DNA from: Desulfomicrobium apsheronum
Lineage (GTDB): Bacteria; Desulfobacterota; Desulfovibrionia; Desulfovibrionales; Desulfomicrobiaceae
Length of the DNA stretch: 64,000 nt
Direction of reading: 5' to 3'
Assembly: GCF_900114115.1 (NCBI RefSeq)
Contig: NZ_FORX01000024.1
Location: forward strand, 1 to 64,000
The notes under the pieces: model-generated
What the model saw: the letters and a program-made list of their open reading frames with translations, nothing else
Told to the model about the DNA's origin: nothing
Databases searched by the model: none
Shown: positions 1 through 11,588 of the stretch, one piece after another
Layout: each line of letters opens with the position of its first letter
Position numbering within the stretch: position 1 is the stretch's first letter
Position numbers and translations under genes: made by a program

Positions 1-1
1 A

Positions 2-100
2 ATGAACCGCGACGGGCGATTGACCGATGAGGAATTTACCCGAGCACTGCGCGACCATCACATGCGCAGCTACAGCCTTCCGCAAGGCGGCATCCGATGA
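2..100 (+). CDS. C-terminal end of upstream phage gene, probably portal protein (partial)
   Basis: An open frame runs in from the left edge and stops at a TGA that overlaps the ATG of the next gene (ATGA), the tight coupling usual in phage head operons. About 32 residues are visible, charged and ending PQGGIR, with no diagnostic motif. The call of portal protein is inference only: in HK97/lambda-type phages the order portal, ClpP-like protease, capsid is standard and the next two genes are exactly those. Confidence 0.45.
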   Translation: MNRDGRLTDEEFTRALRDHHMRSYSLPQGGIR

Positions 101-798
101 GTGCCATGCACATTTCCGCGCGTGAGCTGCTGGCCAAGGCCGAGTCCGAAGCCAGGGAGCGCGTCAAGGCCGGGAAGCCCGTGCAGCTCTCCCCCTCCCC
201 GGTCTTCAATGCGGCCAAGAGTGAGGCCACGCTCTACCTCTACGATGCCATAGGCGCGTGGTACGGAATTGACCCCCGCGAGTGGGTGCCCGCCTTCGCG
301 GCCATCACCGCAAAAACCATCCATTTGCGCATCAACTCCCCAGGCGGCGCGGTGCTCGACGCCGAAGCCATGCGAGTGGCTATTGCGCAGCATCCCAGCA
401 AAGTAATTGCCCACATTGACGGGCTCTGCGCATCCGCAGCAACGGGCCTGGCTATCGCGGCCAATGAGGTGGAAATGGCGTCCGGTGGCGCGTTCATGAT
501 TCACAACGCTTGGGGCATTTGCGCAGGCGGCGAACAGGAAATGCTCGATTACGCCGCCCTGCTCCGACAGACCACGGGCAACATCGTGGCGACCTATCAG
601 CGCAGGACCGGGAAGCCCGCCGCGCAGATCCGCAAGTGGATGGACGCAGAGACATGGTTCACCGCCGAAGAGGCCAAGAGCCACGGATTCGTGGACCGGA
701 TCTTCACGCCCGGCCAGGCATCGAACGCAGCGGACCCGGGCAAGGCCAAGCGGGCGCGCGCCCTGGCCCTGGCTGAAATTTCCCTCAAACAAATTTAA
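97..798 (+). CDS. ClpP-fold phage head maturation protease
   Basis: A 233-residue protein of the ClpP/crotonase-fold protease family (S14/S49-like) that in tailed phages trims the scaffold part of the capsid during prohead maturation. Visible family marks are the INSPGG strand-turn (around residue 86), a nucleophile elbow CASAAT with Ser113, and FMIHNAW with the probable catalytic His136; an acidic residue near 205 (GFVDRI) could complete the triad. The start ATG overlaps the stop of the preceding frame. It lies 25 bp before the major capsid gene, as expected. Family assignment is firm; the exact scaffold substrate is inferred from position. Confidence 0.9.
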   Translation: MSAMHISARELLAKAESEARERVKAGKPVQLSPSPVFNAAKSEATLYLYDAIGAWYGIDPREWVPAFAAITAKTIHLRINSPGGAVLDAEAMRVAIAQHPSKVIAHIDGLCASAATGLAIAANEVEMASGGAFMIHNAWGICAGGEQEMLDYAALLRQTTGNIVATYQRRTGKPAAQIRKWMDAETWFTAEEAKSHGFVDRIFTPGQASNAADPGKAKRARALALAEISLKQI

Positions 799-823
799 AC
801 CGACCCCGACAGGAGTTTACATC

Positions 824-2116
824 ATGAATTACAGTGACATCATTGCCCAACAGACCGGAATCCTCGACGAGTGCCGCGAGTTGCAGGCCCGGGACGATTT
901 TTCCGATGCCGACCAGCGCAAGTTCGACAGCCTTATGTCGAAGGCCAATTTGCTTGCCAAGCAGGCGGCCAACTATCGTCGGCTGAATGGTCTCTCCGAC
1001 CCCGCCGACGCCATGGCCGTGGCCAACAGCGCCAACAACTTTGACGGGCACGTCAGCATCGTCTCTCAGCCGAGCGTCTACAAGAACCTTGGCGAACAGC
1101 TCATGGACGTTGTGGCCTTGACCACGGGGAACGACCTTCGGGCCAAGAGCGCAGCGGCCGAACGCTATCAGAAGGTCATGAACGCGGCCTCCGGTGCCAA
1201 CACTGGCATTGATTCCGATGGTGGCTATTTGGTCGAAACCGACAAGGCCGCTGACATCATGACCACGGCGATAGAAACCGGCGTTCTGGCTTCTCGTTGC
1301 ACCCGGCAGCCGATTGGCGCGAATTCCGACGGATTTTCCTACCTGGCCGCCGATGATCGCGACCGTTCCGACGGCAAAATCAACGGGATCTCGATTTATC
1401 GCAAGGGCGAAGCGGACGAAATGCTGGCCGGTGGCAAGGCCAAGCTCAAGGATCGCGAACTGCGCTTGGAAGACATGTATGGCCTGGTCTATGTGACTGG
1501 CCGGATGCTCCGGGACGCGGCGGCCATGGGTGCCTATGTGAAGCGAAATTTGAGGCAGCAGCTCGCGTTCAAGCTGGATAAGGAAATCTGGTCCGGCAAC
1601 GGCGCGGGTGAATGTCTCGGAATCATCAACTCCGACTTGCCCGTTTCCGTGGCCAAGGAGACCAGCCAGGCCGCCGGAACCATCGTGGCGGAAAACGTCG
1701 TCAAGATGCTTGGCCGGTTCCGTGGCGATCTGACAAAAGCCGCGTGGTATGTGAACCAGGACTGTTTGCCGCAACTGCCTTTGCTGAAGATCGCAGATCA
1801 GCCCATCTACGCCCTCGACTTCCGGAAGTTCCCCCTCGGTGGCCTGTTTGGCCTGCCCGTCGTGCCCACTGAGTTCTGCTCCACCATCGGCTCGAAGTGG
1901 GACATTATGCTGGGTGACTTCAGCGAGTACATGTTGATCGAAAAGGGTGGAGTCGAAGAGGCGGAAAGCATTCATGTGCGTTTCCTGCACGATGAAGTGG
2001 CCTTCCGGTTCATTACCCGGAACAACGGCCAGCCGATCCACGACGCGCCCATCATTCCGCTGAACGGCAGCAACACTCTCTCCCCGTTCGTGACCTTGGA
2101 CGAACGCGCCGAGTGA
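824..2116 (+). CDS. HK97-family phage major capsid protein
   Basis: A 430-residue HK97-fold major capsid protein. The first ~60 residues are charged and probably coiled coil, like the delta/scaffold domain removed by the protease encoded just upstream. The middle and end have the usual pattern of the family (GANTGIDSDGGYLV, then LVYVTGRMLRDA, and a late FGLPVVPTEF). An AGGAG ribosome site lies 10 bp before the ATG. No tail, connector or packaging genes follow: the phage reading frames stop here, so this is a truncated prophage remnant on this side. Confidence 0.92.
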   Translation: MNYSDIIAQQTGILDECRELQARDDFSDADQRKFDSLMSKANLLAKQAANYRRLNGLSDPADAMAVANSANNFDGHVSIVSQPSVYKNLGEQLMDVVALTTGNDLRAKSAAAERYQKVMNAASGANTGIDSDGGYLVETDKAADIMTTAIETGVLASRCTRQPIGANSDGFSYLAADDRDRSDGKINGISIYRKGEADEMLAGGKAKLKDRELRLEDMYGLVYVTGRMLRDAAAMGAYVKRNLRQQLAFKLDKEIWSGNGAGECLGIINSDLPVSVAKETSQAAGTIVAENVVKMLGRFRGDLTKAAWYVNQDCLPQLPLLKIADQPIYALDFRKFPLGGLFGLPVVPTEFCSTIGSKWDIMLGDFSEYMLIEKGGVEEAESIHVRFLHDEVAFRFITRNNGQPIHDAPIIPLNGSNTLSPFVTLDERAE

Positions 2117-2230
2117 TAACATAAATTTCTGCGCGGTTTCCCCGCAGTTCCTGCGCAGAAATGTCCTACCTCCTCATGGGACCACAATCAAAACGAGTGA
2201 GGCGCTTGTAGCAAATCACGGAGTTTTGGA

Positions 2231-2270
2231 CCCGCCCTGGATGAGAGCCGTCTGGGGCGGGTTTTTTTTT
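2231..2270 (+). terminator. Rho-independent terminator after the capsid gene
   Basis: CCCGCCC pairs with GGGCGGG across a 16-18 nt loop and is followed by ten T residues. It sits 115 bp after the capsid stop. Confidence 0.8.
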
Positions 2271-2309
2271 CGGAAGCTGACCGCGATGGACCAGACGCGT
2301 GAGGCTGGA

Positions 2310-2338
2310 CCCGCTCTCGATGTGAGGGCGGGTTTTTT
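2310..2338 (+). terminator. Second, related rho-independent terminator
   Basis: CCCGCTCT pairs with AGGGCGGG and runs into TTTTTT. Its flanks (TGGACCCGC before, TTCGG after) repeat those of the terminator at 2231-2270, so the two look like copies left behind when the genes between them were lost. Confidence 0.7.
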
Positions 2339-2373
2339 ATTCGGTGGAGATTGCGCGGAAGATTGAGGAGGCC

Positions 2374-2499
2374 ATGGCGGGGCGGCACGGAAGCAACCAG
2401 TACGCTGCAAAAGAGGACGTGCAACACGTTGCACCTGCGTCTCAAGGTGAAAAATCACGCGACATCGCCGCCGCCGTAGGCATGAGCGGGGTTTTTTAA
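2374..2499 (+). pseudogene. Truncated helix-turn-helix gene remnant (phage/ParB-like regulator)
   Basis: A 41-codon frame with a GAGGAG ribosome site 4-9 bp upstream. The peptide reads like the start of the helix-turn-helix region found in many phage and plasmid ParB-like regulators: a GRHGSNQY opening and then GEKSRDIAAAVGMSG, which is a recognisable first helix and turn. It then runs directly into VF-stop at a T-rich stretch where the recognition helix should follow. I infer a deletion remnant; the family call rests on this short motif only. Confidence 0.5.
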
Positions 2500-2555
2500 G
2501 CAAGTGGACGAAAAAATAAAACTGGGAGAGGACTGGGAGAGGGACGCCGAGGCAA

Positions 2556-2590
2556 ACAAAAAGGGGCTAGACTTTTACATCTAACCCCTT
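2556..2590 (-). terminator. Terminator of tRNA-Arg
   Basis: On the minus strand AAGGGGTTAGA pairs with TCTAGCCCCTT and is followed by TTTTTG, eight bases after the tRNA CCA end. Confidence 0.85.
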
Positions 2591-2597
2591 GATTTCG

Positions 2598-2674
2598 TGG
2601 CGCGCCCGGCATGATTCGAACATGCGACCTACTGATTCGTAGTCAGGCACTCTATCCAACTGAGCTACGGGCGC
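2598..2674 (-). tRNA. tRNA-Arg (anticodon ACG)
   Basis: The minus strand folds as a full cloverleaf of 77 nt. The 5' acceptor GCGCCCG pairs with CGGGCGC, followed by discriminator G and an encoded CCA. The anticodon loop is CTACGAA, giving anticodon ACG, and the T loop is TTCGAAT. The 3' end faces the prophage remnant, so this gene is the natural candidate for the phage attachment site, although no integrase is seen in the window. Confidence 0.97.
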
Positions 2675-2915
2675 GTCGAGAAGTCGGTGTTTAGGGGCAA
2701 GCTACCCGAATGTCAACAGTTTTTCTTGCCGTAATCACGAATGCGCTCTTTTTTTCAATTTGCCCCGCCACATCGCCCCAAATCCAGCACATTCGGCTTT
2801 GCAGGCCGCCTTTACTCAGCGGCGCAGTCCGGCGTGAGTCCTATCCTGCCGAAGCGTTCGGGCACCATGCGGTATCGGCTGAATTCCGGTGCCGGTCATG
2901 GACCCGGGGCGCATT

Positions 2916-4445
2916 TCAGTTCGTGGTCGCGGACACTTCCTCGTCTTCTTCAATCTCGACAGGCAATGAAAGAAGGACCGCTGAGTCGGCAATGGGCATC
3001 TCCTGGACGCTTTGCAGCTTGCGGCCGATGACCCGCGTTCTGACCTTGGCCTTCTCGATGGTCTCGGATGCCTGATGGATTTTTTTCTGCACCGCATCCA
3101 GGATTTCTCCGTACTTGCCCCACTCGGTCTTGACGGCTCCCAGCAGATTCCAGACTTCGCTCGATCGTTTCTGGATGGCCAGGGTGCGAAAGCCCATCTG
3201 CAGGCTGTTCAGGATGGACCACAGGGTCGTGGGTCCGGCAATGACGATCCGAAAATCGCGCTGAATGCTCTCGCTCAGGCCCGGCCTCCGGATGACCTCC
3301 GCGAAAAGGCCCTCGATGGGCAGGAACAGGATACCGAAATCGGTCGTGTGCGGCGGGCTTACGTATTTGTCGCGGATGTCCTTGGCGCAGGCCTTGACCC
3401 GTGTCTCAAGCTGTTTTCCGGCAATTTCCAAAGCTTCCACGTCGCCGCGATCCTGTGCTTCGAGCAGGCGCTGGTAGTCCTCGATGGGAAATTTCGCGTC
3501 GATGGGCAGCAGCACGGGCGCCTCACTGTCCTGGCCCGGCAGCCGGATCGCGAACTCCACCCGTTCCGCGCCTCCTTTCGTGGCGACGTTTTTCGCATAC
3601 TGCTCGGCGCTGAGCACTTGCTCCAAAAGGGCGCCGAGTTGCACCTCGCCCCAGGTTCCGCGCGTCTTCACGTTGGTCAGGACTTTTTTCAGATCGCCCA
3701 CGCCCGTGGCCAGGGACTGCATCTCCCCGAGGCCCTTGTGGACCTGTTCGAGGCGTTCACTGACCTGCTTGAAGGATTCGCCCAGCCGTTTTTCCAACGT
3801 ACCCTGAAGTTTTTCATCGACGGTCTGGCGCATGGTTTCGAGCTGCCTGGCGTTGTCGGTCTGGAGCATGTGCAGCTTTGTCTCCACGGTGCTGCGAACC
3901 GTTTCAAGCTTGGCGGCGTTGGTTTCAGAGAGGCTTGCGATGGCCGCGACCATGGCGTCGAGCTGCTTTTTCTGCGTTTGACCCAGGTCGCCGACGGTCC
4001 TGGTTGAAGTTTCTGAAATGCCGTTCAGGGTGGCCAGTATCTCCTCCCGTAGAGCCTTGGAGCTGGCTGCGGACTGCTGCCCGAGGCTGTCCAGCTGAGC
4101 CAGGTTGGAGGCTGCGAAGGATGCGAAATTCTGCGCGAGCGTGTCCAGCTGTCTTGATTGCGCGCAGCCGGCGTCGGAGACCCTGTGCATGAGGCCGCCG
4201 CCCAGCTCCTTGAATGCGGCGACCACCTCGCGACGTTGTTCGAGCAGGAGGCGTCCGGTTTCATCCCGGTTCCGGGTGATCTCGTCGTGCAGAATCCGCT
4301 CGGTCCTCTCCAGGGATTTTTCGACCGCTTCCAGGCGCGCGCCAAGGAGCAGGGTGTTTTTTGAAGTGCGCAGCATGATGGTCAGCAGCAGGAGGATGGT
4401 CAGAGCGGGGAGCGCGATGGGGCCGTAGAGAAGAATTTCGTGCAT
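2916..4445 (-). CDS. rmuC: DNA recombination protein RmuC
   Basis: A 509-residue protein of the RmuC family, which limits DNA inversion/rearrangement and has a nuclease-like core. An N-terminal membrane segment (about residues 8-26) is followed by a long coiled coil with many Gln, Glu and Lys (about 30-240), then the conserved RmuC domain, with RGTWGEVQLGALLE, VLLPIDAKFPIEDYQRLLEA and the late GFRTLAIQKRSSEVW. Length and order match the family. It is transcribed alone toward tRNA-Arg; the 241 bp between them show nothing further. Confidence 0.93.
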   Translation of the reverse strand: MHEILLYGPIALPALTILLLLTIMLRTSKNTLLLGARLEAVEKSLERTERILHDEITRNRDETGRLLLEQRREVVAAFKELGGGLMHRVSDAGCAQSRQLDTLAQNFASFAASNLAQLDSLGQQSAASSKALREEILATLNGISETSTRTVGDLGQTQKKQLDAMVAAIASLSETNAAKLETVRSTVETKLHMLQTDNARQLETMRQTVDEKLQGTLEKRLGESFKQVSERLEQVHKGLGEMQSLATGVGDLKKVLTNVKTRGTWGEVQLGALLEQVLSAEQYAKNVATKGGAERVEFAIRLPGQDSEAPVLLPIDAKFPIEDYQRLLEAQDRGDVEALEIAGKQLETRVKACAKDIRDKYVSPPHTTDFGILFLPIEGLFAEVIRRPGLSESIQRDFRIVIAGPTTLWSILNSLQMGFRTLAIQKRSSEVWNLLGAVKTEWGKYGEILDAVQKKIHQASETIEKAKVRTRVIGRKLQSVQEMPIADSAVLLSLPVEIEEDEEVSATTN

Positions 4446-4823
4446 GAGGACCTCGGAAATTTATTGCCGGATAAAGGAAAATGACCGCGAAACCATTTTA
4501 AGCCGTCCCTCAGCGGCAGTCTTCGCCAACGGGCTGCTTGAGGGCTGAACCGGAGCGGCTTGTAACCGCCTTGGTATCAGTCTCCAGGGGACCGAGCCCG
4601 GGCTTTTTCGGGGATGGTCCCGCCATGCCGGGACCATGGGCCTGCCGCATGGGCGCGCCATGGCCGGTTGCGGTTCGCGGGCGAGGATGAAGGCAAAAGT
4701 GCTGGAAATCAATGATGATGGGTGGGTATTTTTCGGTAGATTCGTCTTGGTCTCGCGCCAGACGCGGTCAATCGTCCCTGGCGGAAGAGGTCGCCCGGGG
4801 CGTGAGATATCCGGGATGGGACG
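4446..4823. other. Intergenic stretch with no gene seen
   Basis: A 378 bp GC-rich gap between rmuC and the methyltransferase, both on the minus strand. Short open frames on both strands have no ribosome site or family pattern. It presumably carries the rmuC promoter, but I cannot point to clear -35/-10 boxes. Confidence 0.4.
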
Positions 4824-5405
4824 TCATTGGCCGGATTTAAGGATATATCCGAGCCAGACGTCGCGGTTGCCCAGCAGGGAACGGCTGCGCGTATGTTCAA
4901 GAATGGTCAGTTCCTGCCGTCCGAACTCCCGCCGCAACTCCGAATCCGACCAGAGCTGGAAAACCCGCCCGTCCTCGCTCTTTTCGCTTCCGCCCCAGGC
5001 CTTCATGCTCAGAAGCATGATCCCTCCGGCTTTCAGCATGCGCATGACGCTGCGCAGCGCCTGCGGGAACTCGGGCTTGGCGAGGTGGACCAGCGTGCCG
5101 ATGAGCAGGATGCAGTCGTAATGGATGGGGGGCTGGTATTCGAACAGGTCCGCGATGGAGACCGGACAGTCCGAATGCTCGCTGGCCATGATGGCCAGGG
5201 TCGGGGAGCGCTCCAGCCCCGATGGCTTGAAGCCCTTGCCCTTGAGCCACTTGAGGTCACGCCCCGAGCCGCAGCCGATGTCGAGGATCGTGCTGCCCGC
5301 GCGCAAATGGCGCAGCAGGGGAGTGAGGATGGGAGCCGGATCGATGCGGTTGGTGCGTTCGAAGTAGGCCCGGGCGTTGATCTCGTAGTAGTCGGTCGTG
5401 GGCAA
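4824..5405 (-). CDS. SAM-dependent class I methyltransferase
   Basis: A 193-residue Rossmann-fold methyltransferase of the Methyltransf_11/UbiE-like type. Motif I is ILDIGCGSGRD (about residues 39-49), motif II ends in an acidic residue before the conserved SGLERS, and LFEYQPPIHYDCILLIGTLVHLA covers motifs III-IV and the helix after. LKAGGIMLLSMK is the usual post-motif strand. The substrate cannot be deduced. It stands alone, 230 bp from the divergent transporter gene. Confidence 0.8.
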   Translation of the reverse strand: MPTTDYYEINARAYFERTNRIDPAPILTPLLRHLRAGSTILDIGCGSGRDLKWLKGKGFKPSGLERSPTLAIMASEHSDCPVSIADLFEYQPPIHYDCILLIGTLVHLAKPEFPQALRSVMRMLKAGGIMLLSMKAWGGSEKSEDGRVFQLWSDSELRREFGRQELTILEHTRSRSLLGNRDVWLGYILKSGQ

Positions 5406-5671
5406 GTGGTTCAGCTCCGCAAGGTTCGGGTTGCGTGTCGAAATTGTCCGGTGCGCCGGGTGCCAGAGTCCTTCTAGCGTTGTCGGCGGTAAAAGTCACC
5501 TTGCGTCCTGCCGCAGTGGCCTCGAAAGCCGGGGCCATGTTCTTGGTTTTCGTTTTCGGGGAGTGACGACGCTCAAAAAGGCTTCCAGTCCGGTTCGTGT
5601 GCGTGTAAGGAAATCGAGGGGTTGGCAATGCGCATTTGTCACGGTTTTCATCTTCCACAGGAGCGACGTTC

Positions 5672-6922
5672 ATGTCTTTTGCCGTTTTACAGAGCGCGTT
5701 TGGGCTGGTGGCCTTTGTGCTCATCGCCTGGATTTTGTCCGAGAACCGCCGGGGCGTGCGCTTGCGGCTTGTCGTCATCGGGCTTGCGCTGCAGTTCGCG
5801 CTGGCGGTGATGCTGCTCAAGCTGCCCATGTTCCGGGATGTGTTTCTGGCGCTGAACCGGGCCGCGCAGGCGCTGGAGGAGGGGACACGGGCCGGGACGG
5901 GCTTCGTTTTCGGATATCTCGGGGGCGGGCCGCTGCCTTTCGCGGAGCCGTATCCGGGCGCGGCCTATGTCTTCGCCTTTCGCGGACTGCCCGTCATCGT
6001 GGTCACGGCGGCGTTGTCGGCGCTGCTCTATCACTGGAAGATCATCCCCGTGCTGGTCCGGGGCGTGTCGTTCGCCCTGCAGCGGACCATGGGCATTGGC
6101 GGAGCGCTGGGCATCGGATGCGCGGCCAACATCTTCGCGGGCATGGTCGAGTCTCCGCTTTTCGTGCGCCCCTATGTCGCCTCCATGACGCGCAGCGAAC
6201 TCTTCACCCTGATGACCTGCGGCATGGCCACCATCGCCGGGACCGTGCTCGTCCTCTACGCCGGGATTATCGGTCCGGTCCTGCCGGGCGCCCTTGGGCA
6301 CATCCTGACCGCCTCGCTGATCAGCGTGCCCGCGTCCATTCTCATCGCGGGAGTCATGATTCCCGAATCCGGGCAGCCCACGCTGGGCAAGGTTTCGCCG
6401 CCCTCGGAAAGTCGCGGCTCCATGGACGCCGTGGTGCAGGGCACGACTCTCGGCGTGAAAGTCTTCATCAGCGTCGCGGCGCTGCTGGTGGTGCTGCTGG
6501 CCCTGGTCAGCATGTTCAACCAGATTCTAGGGCTGCTGCCCGCCGCCGGAGGCGAGGCGCTGACCCTGCAACGAATCCTCGGTTATCTCATGAGCCCGCT
6601 GGTCTGGCTGACCGGCATTCCCTGGAGCGAAGCGCACGCGGCCGGGGGCCTCATGGGCACCAAGATCGTGCTCAATGAGCTTCTGGCCTATCTGGATCTG
6701 GCGGCGCTCCCGGCCGGAACCCTGTCCGAGCGCAGCATTCTGATCATGACCTATTCCATGTGCGGGTTCGCCAATGTCGGCAGCCTGGGAATTCTCATCG
6801 GCGGGCTGAGCCGTGTCGCCCCGGAGCGGGCCGCCGAGATCGTCGAGCTTGGCCCCCGGTCCATCCTGGCCGGAGTTCTGGCCACGTTGATGACCGGCGC
6901 CATGGTCGGCGTGCTGGTCTGA
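5672..6922 (+). CDS. Concentrative nucleoside transporter, NupC/CNT family
   Basis: A 416-residue polytopic inner-membrane protein of the CNT family, which imports nucleosides with H+ or Na+. Family marks are GIGCAANIFAGMVESPLFVRPY in the middle, the helix-breaking GLMGTKIVLNELLAYLDL, and the late SYSMCGFANVGSLGILIGGL. I chose the ATG at 5672 because AGGAG lies 9 bp before it and the protein then begins with a membrane helix; an upstream in-frame ATG at 5636 has no ribosome site. The next gene is a 5'-nucleotidase 14 bp downstream, which fits nucleotide scavenging. Confidence 0.9.
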   Translation: MSFAVLQSAFGLVAFVLIAWILSENRRGVRLRLVVIGLALQFALAVMLLKLPMFRDVFLALNRAAQALEEGTRAGTGFVFGYLGGGPLPFAEPYPGAAYVFAFRGLPVIVVTAALSALLYHWKIIPVLVRGVSFALQRTMGIGGALGIGCAANIFAGMVESPLFVRPYVASMTRSELFTLMTCGMATIAGTVLVLYAGIIGPVLPGALGHILTASLISVPASILIAGVMIPESGQPTLGKVSPPSESRGSMDAVVQGTTLGVKVFISVAALLVVLLALVSMFNQILGLLPAAGGEALTLQRILGYLMSPLVWLTGIPWSEAHAAGGLMGTKIVLNELLAYLDLAALPAGTLSERSILIMTYSMCGFANVGSLGILIGGLSRVAPERAAEIVELGPRSILAGVLATLMTGAMVGVLV

Positions 6923-6936
6923 AAAGGAGGAAGGCA

Positions 6937-8511
6937 ATGCGATTTCAAAAGCTGATCCGGTTCATTCCGGTCCTGGTCATCCTGCTGCTGTGCGGATGCG
7001 CCTCGCTGTCCCATGTCGGGCACACAGGCCCCCAGGCTCTGACCATCCTGCACACCAACGACCATCATGGCCGATTCTGGAAGAATTCCGCCGGCGAGTA
7101 CGGGCTTGCCGCCCGCAAGACTCTGGCCGACGCCGTGCGAGCCGAGGTGCTGGTAGGGGGCGGACATGTGCTCCTGCTCGATGCCGGGGACGTCAACACC
7201 GGCGTGCCCGAGTCCGACATGCTGGACGCCGAACCGGACATCCAGGGCATGAACGCCATGGGCTACGACGCCATGGTCGTGGGCAACCACGAGTTCGACA
7301 ATCCCCTTGCCGTCCTGCGTAAGCAGGAGCGCTGGATGAATTTTCCGCTGCTCGCGGCCAACATCTACGATTCGTCGGGGCAGCGCCTTTTTGCGCCCTG
7401 GCATCTGTTCCGGCTGCGCGGACTGACCGTGGCCGTATTTGGCCTGACCACCGAAAGCACGGCCATTGTCGGCAATCCGGAGCATGTCAAAGGGCTCGTT
7501 TTTCGCCCGGCCATCGACGAGGCGCGCGAACTGGTTCCGCGACTGCGCAATCAGGCCGACGTGGTCATTGCCCTGACCCATCTGGGCTTCGCCGAAAGCG
7601 AAATTCCCGGCGTCCCGCAGACGGGGTCCAGGGCACTGGCCCGGGCCGTGCCCGGCATCGACCTCATCGTGGACGGTCATTCGCACACGCAGCTTGACGC
7701 CCCGGTGCTTGAGAGCGGGACTGTCATTGTCCAGGCCGGGGAATACGGCAAACATCTGGGCCGGGTCGATCTGCTCTGGACCGGGAGGCAGGTGCGTCTG
7801 ACCGGCGGGACTCTCTTACCCGTGAACCTGACCAAGAAGGTGGACGGGCAGACCGTGCCGCCGACTGTGCCGCTGGCCGAGGACCCGGCCCTGCTGGCCC
7901 TGCTCACGCCCTTCCAGGAAAAGGGGGGCGAGGCCCTGCAAAGCGTGATCGGTCACGGCAACGGCAATTTCACCGCCGACCGCGCCGTGACCCGTTCCTC
8001 CCAGACCGCGCTTGGCACACTGGCCTGCCTTGCGCTCATGGAGAAGACCGGGGCGGATGCGGCGGTGATGAATTCAGGTGGCCTCCGCGCCGGGCTGCCG
8101 TCCGGGCCCATCACCTACAAGGACGTGCTGACAGTCAAACCCTTCGGCAACACCATCTGCACCGTGGATATGACCGGGGAGGAACTGGCCGAATACCTGC
8201 GGCAGACAGCGAGCTTCGAGCCCGGAACCGGCGCTTTCGCGCAGTTTGGCGGGGTCCGGTTCGTGTTCCGGGAAGGGGTTGTGAGCGATGTGTTCGTGGG
8301 CGACAAGCCTCTGGATGCCGGGCGGATGTACACCGTGGTCATGGAAAGCTATCTGGCCGGGGGCGGTGACGGGTACCCGGCGGTTAAAGGGCGGCAAGGC
8401 TTTGTGGATACGGGATTCGTGGACGCGGATGTGCTGCGCGAATACATCGCGCGTCATTCCCCGCTCGATCCGGCCGATTATGACTCCACCGGGGCCGTGC
8501 GCCGGGAATGA
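6937..8511 (+). CDS. 5'-nucleotidase / UshA-like metallophosphoesterase lipoprotein
   Basis: A 524-residue secreted phosphoesterase that should release nucleosides from nucleotides outside the inner membrane. The start ATG follows AAAGGAGGAAGGCA. A lipoprotein signal ends at Cys21 (LLCG-C). The calcineurin-type metal sites are visible: TILHTNDHHGRF, DAGDVNTG, VVGNHEFDN, and GHSH. The C-terminal nucleotide-binding domain has NSGGLRAGLPSGPITYKDVL and GGGDGY. It is coupled to the nucleoside transporter, so the pair can dephosphorylate nucleotides and import the nucleoside. A strong terminator follows. Confidence 0.93.
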   Translation: MRFQKLIRFIPVLVILLLCGCASLSHVGHTGPQALTILHTNDHHGRFWKNSAGEYGLAARKTLADAVRAEVLVGGGHVLLLDAGDVNTGVPESDMLDAEPDIQGMNAMGYDAMVVGNHEFDNPLAVLRKQERWMNFPLLAANIYDSSGQRLFAPWHLFRLRGLTVAVFGLTTESTAIVGNPEHVKGLVFRPAIDEARELVPRLRNQADVVIALTHLGFAESEIPGVPQTGSRALARAVPGIDLIVDGHSHTQLDAPVLESGTVIVQAGEYGKHLGRVDLLWTGRQVRLTGGTLLPVNLTKKVDGQTVPPTVPLAEDPALLALLTPFQEKGGEALQSVIGHGNGNFTADRAVTRSSQTALGTLACLALMEKTGADAAVMNSGGLRAGLPSGPITYKDVLTVKPFGNTICTVDMTGEELAEYLRQTASFEPGTGAFAQFGGVRFVFREGVVSDVFVGDKPLDAGRMYTVVMESYLAGGGDGYPAVKGRQGFVDTGFVDADVLREYIARHSPLDPADYDSTGAVRRE

Positions 8512-8582
8512 GCCCGGGAGCTGCAACGCCTTCTTGATCTGCATCTGATTTTTGGGAGCCGCGCCCTGCATGCGTAGCGATG

Positions 8583-8640
8583 CAAAGGCCCGTTTCAGCG
8601 AAAAAGGCGTGATGCCTATTTCGCTGAAACGGGCCTTTTG
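8583..8640 (+). terminator. Strong rho-independent terminator
   Basis: AAAGGCCCGTTTCAGCGAAA pairs almost perfectly with its complement 12 bases later and ends in TTTTGTTG. It ends the transporter/nucleotidase operon and, being symmetrical, may also serve katG from the other side. Confidence 0.9.
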
Positions 8641-8690
8641 TTGATGTTTTTTCAGGTCGCGGCCGGAAATCCATGCCGCGACGTTTGAAA

Positions 8691-11588
<2,898 letters not shown>

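Noticed and set aside
785-2122. A 445-codon frame antisense to the capsid gene
   Set aside because: The capsid frame carries HK97 patterns and a ribosome site; the antisense frame has neither.
3012-4007. A 331-codon frame antisense to rmuC
   Set aside because: It is a shadow of the conserved RmuC frame, with biased composition and no start signal.
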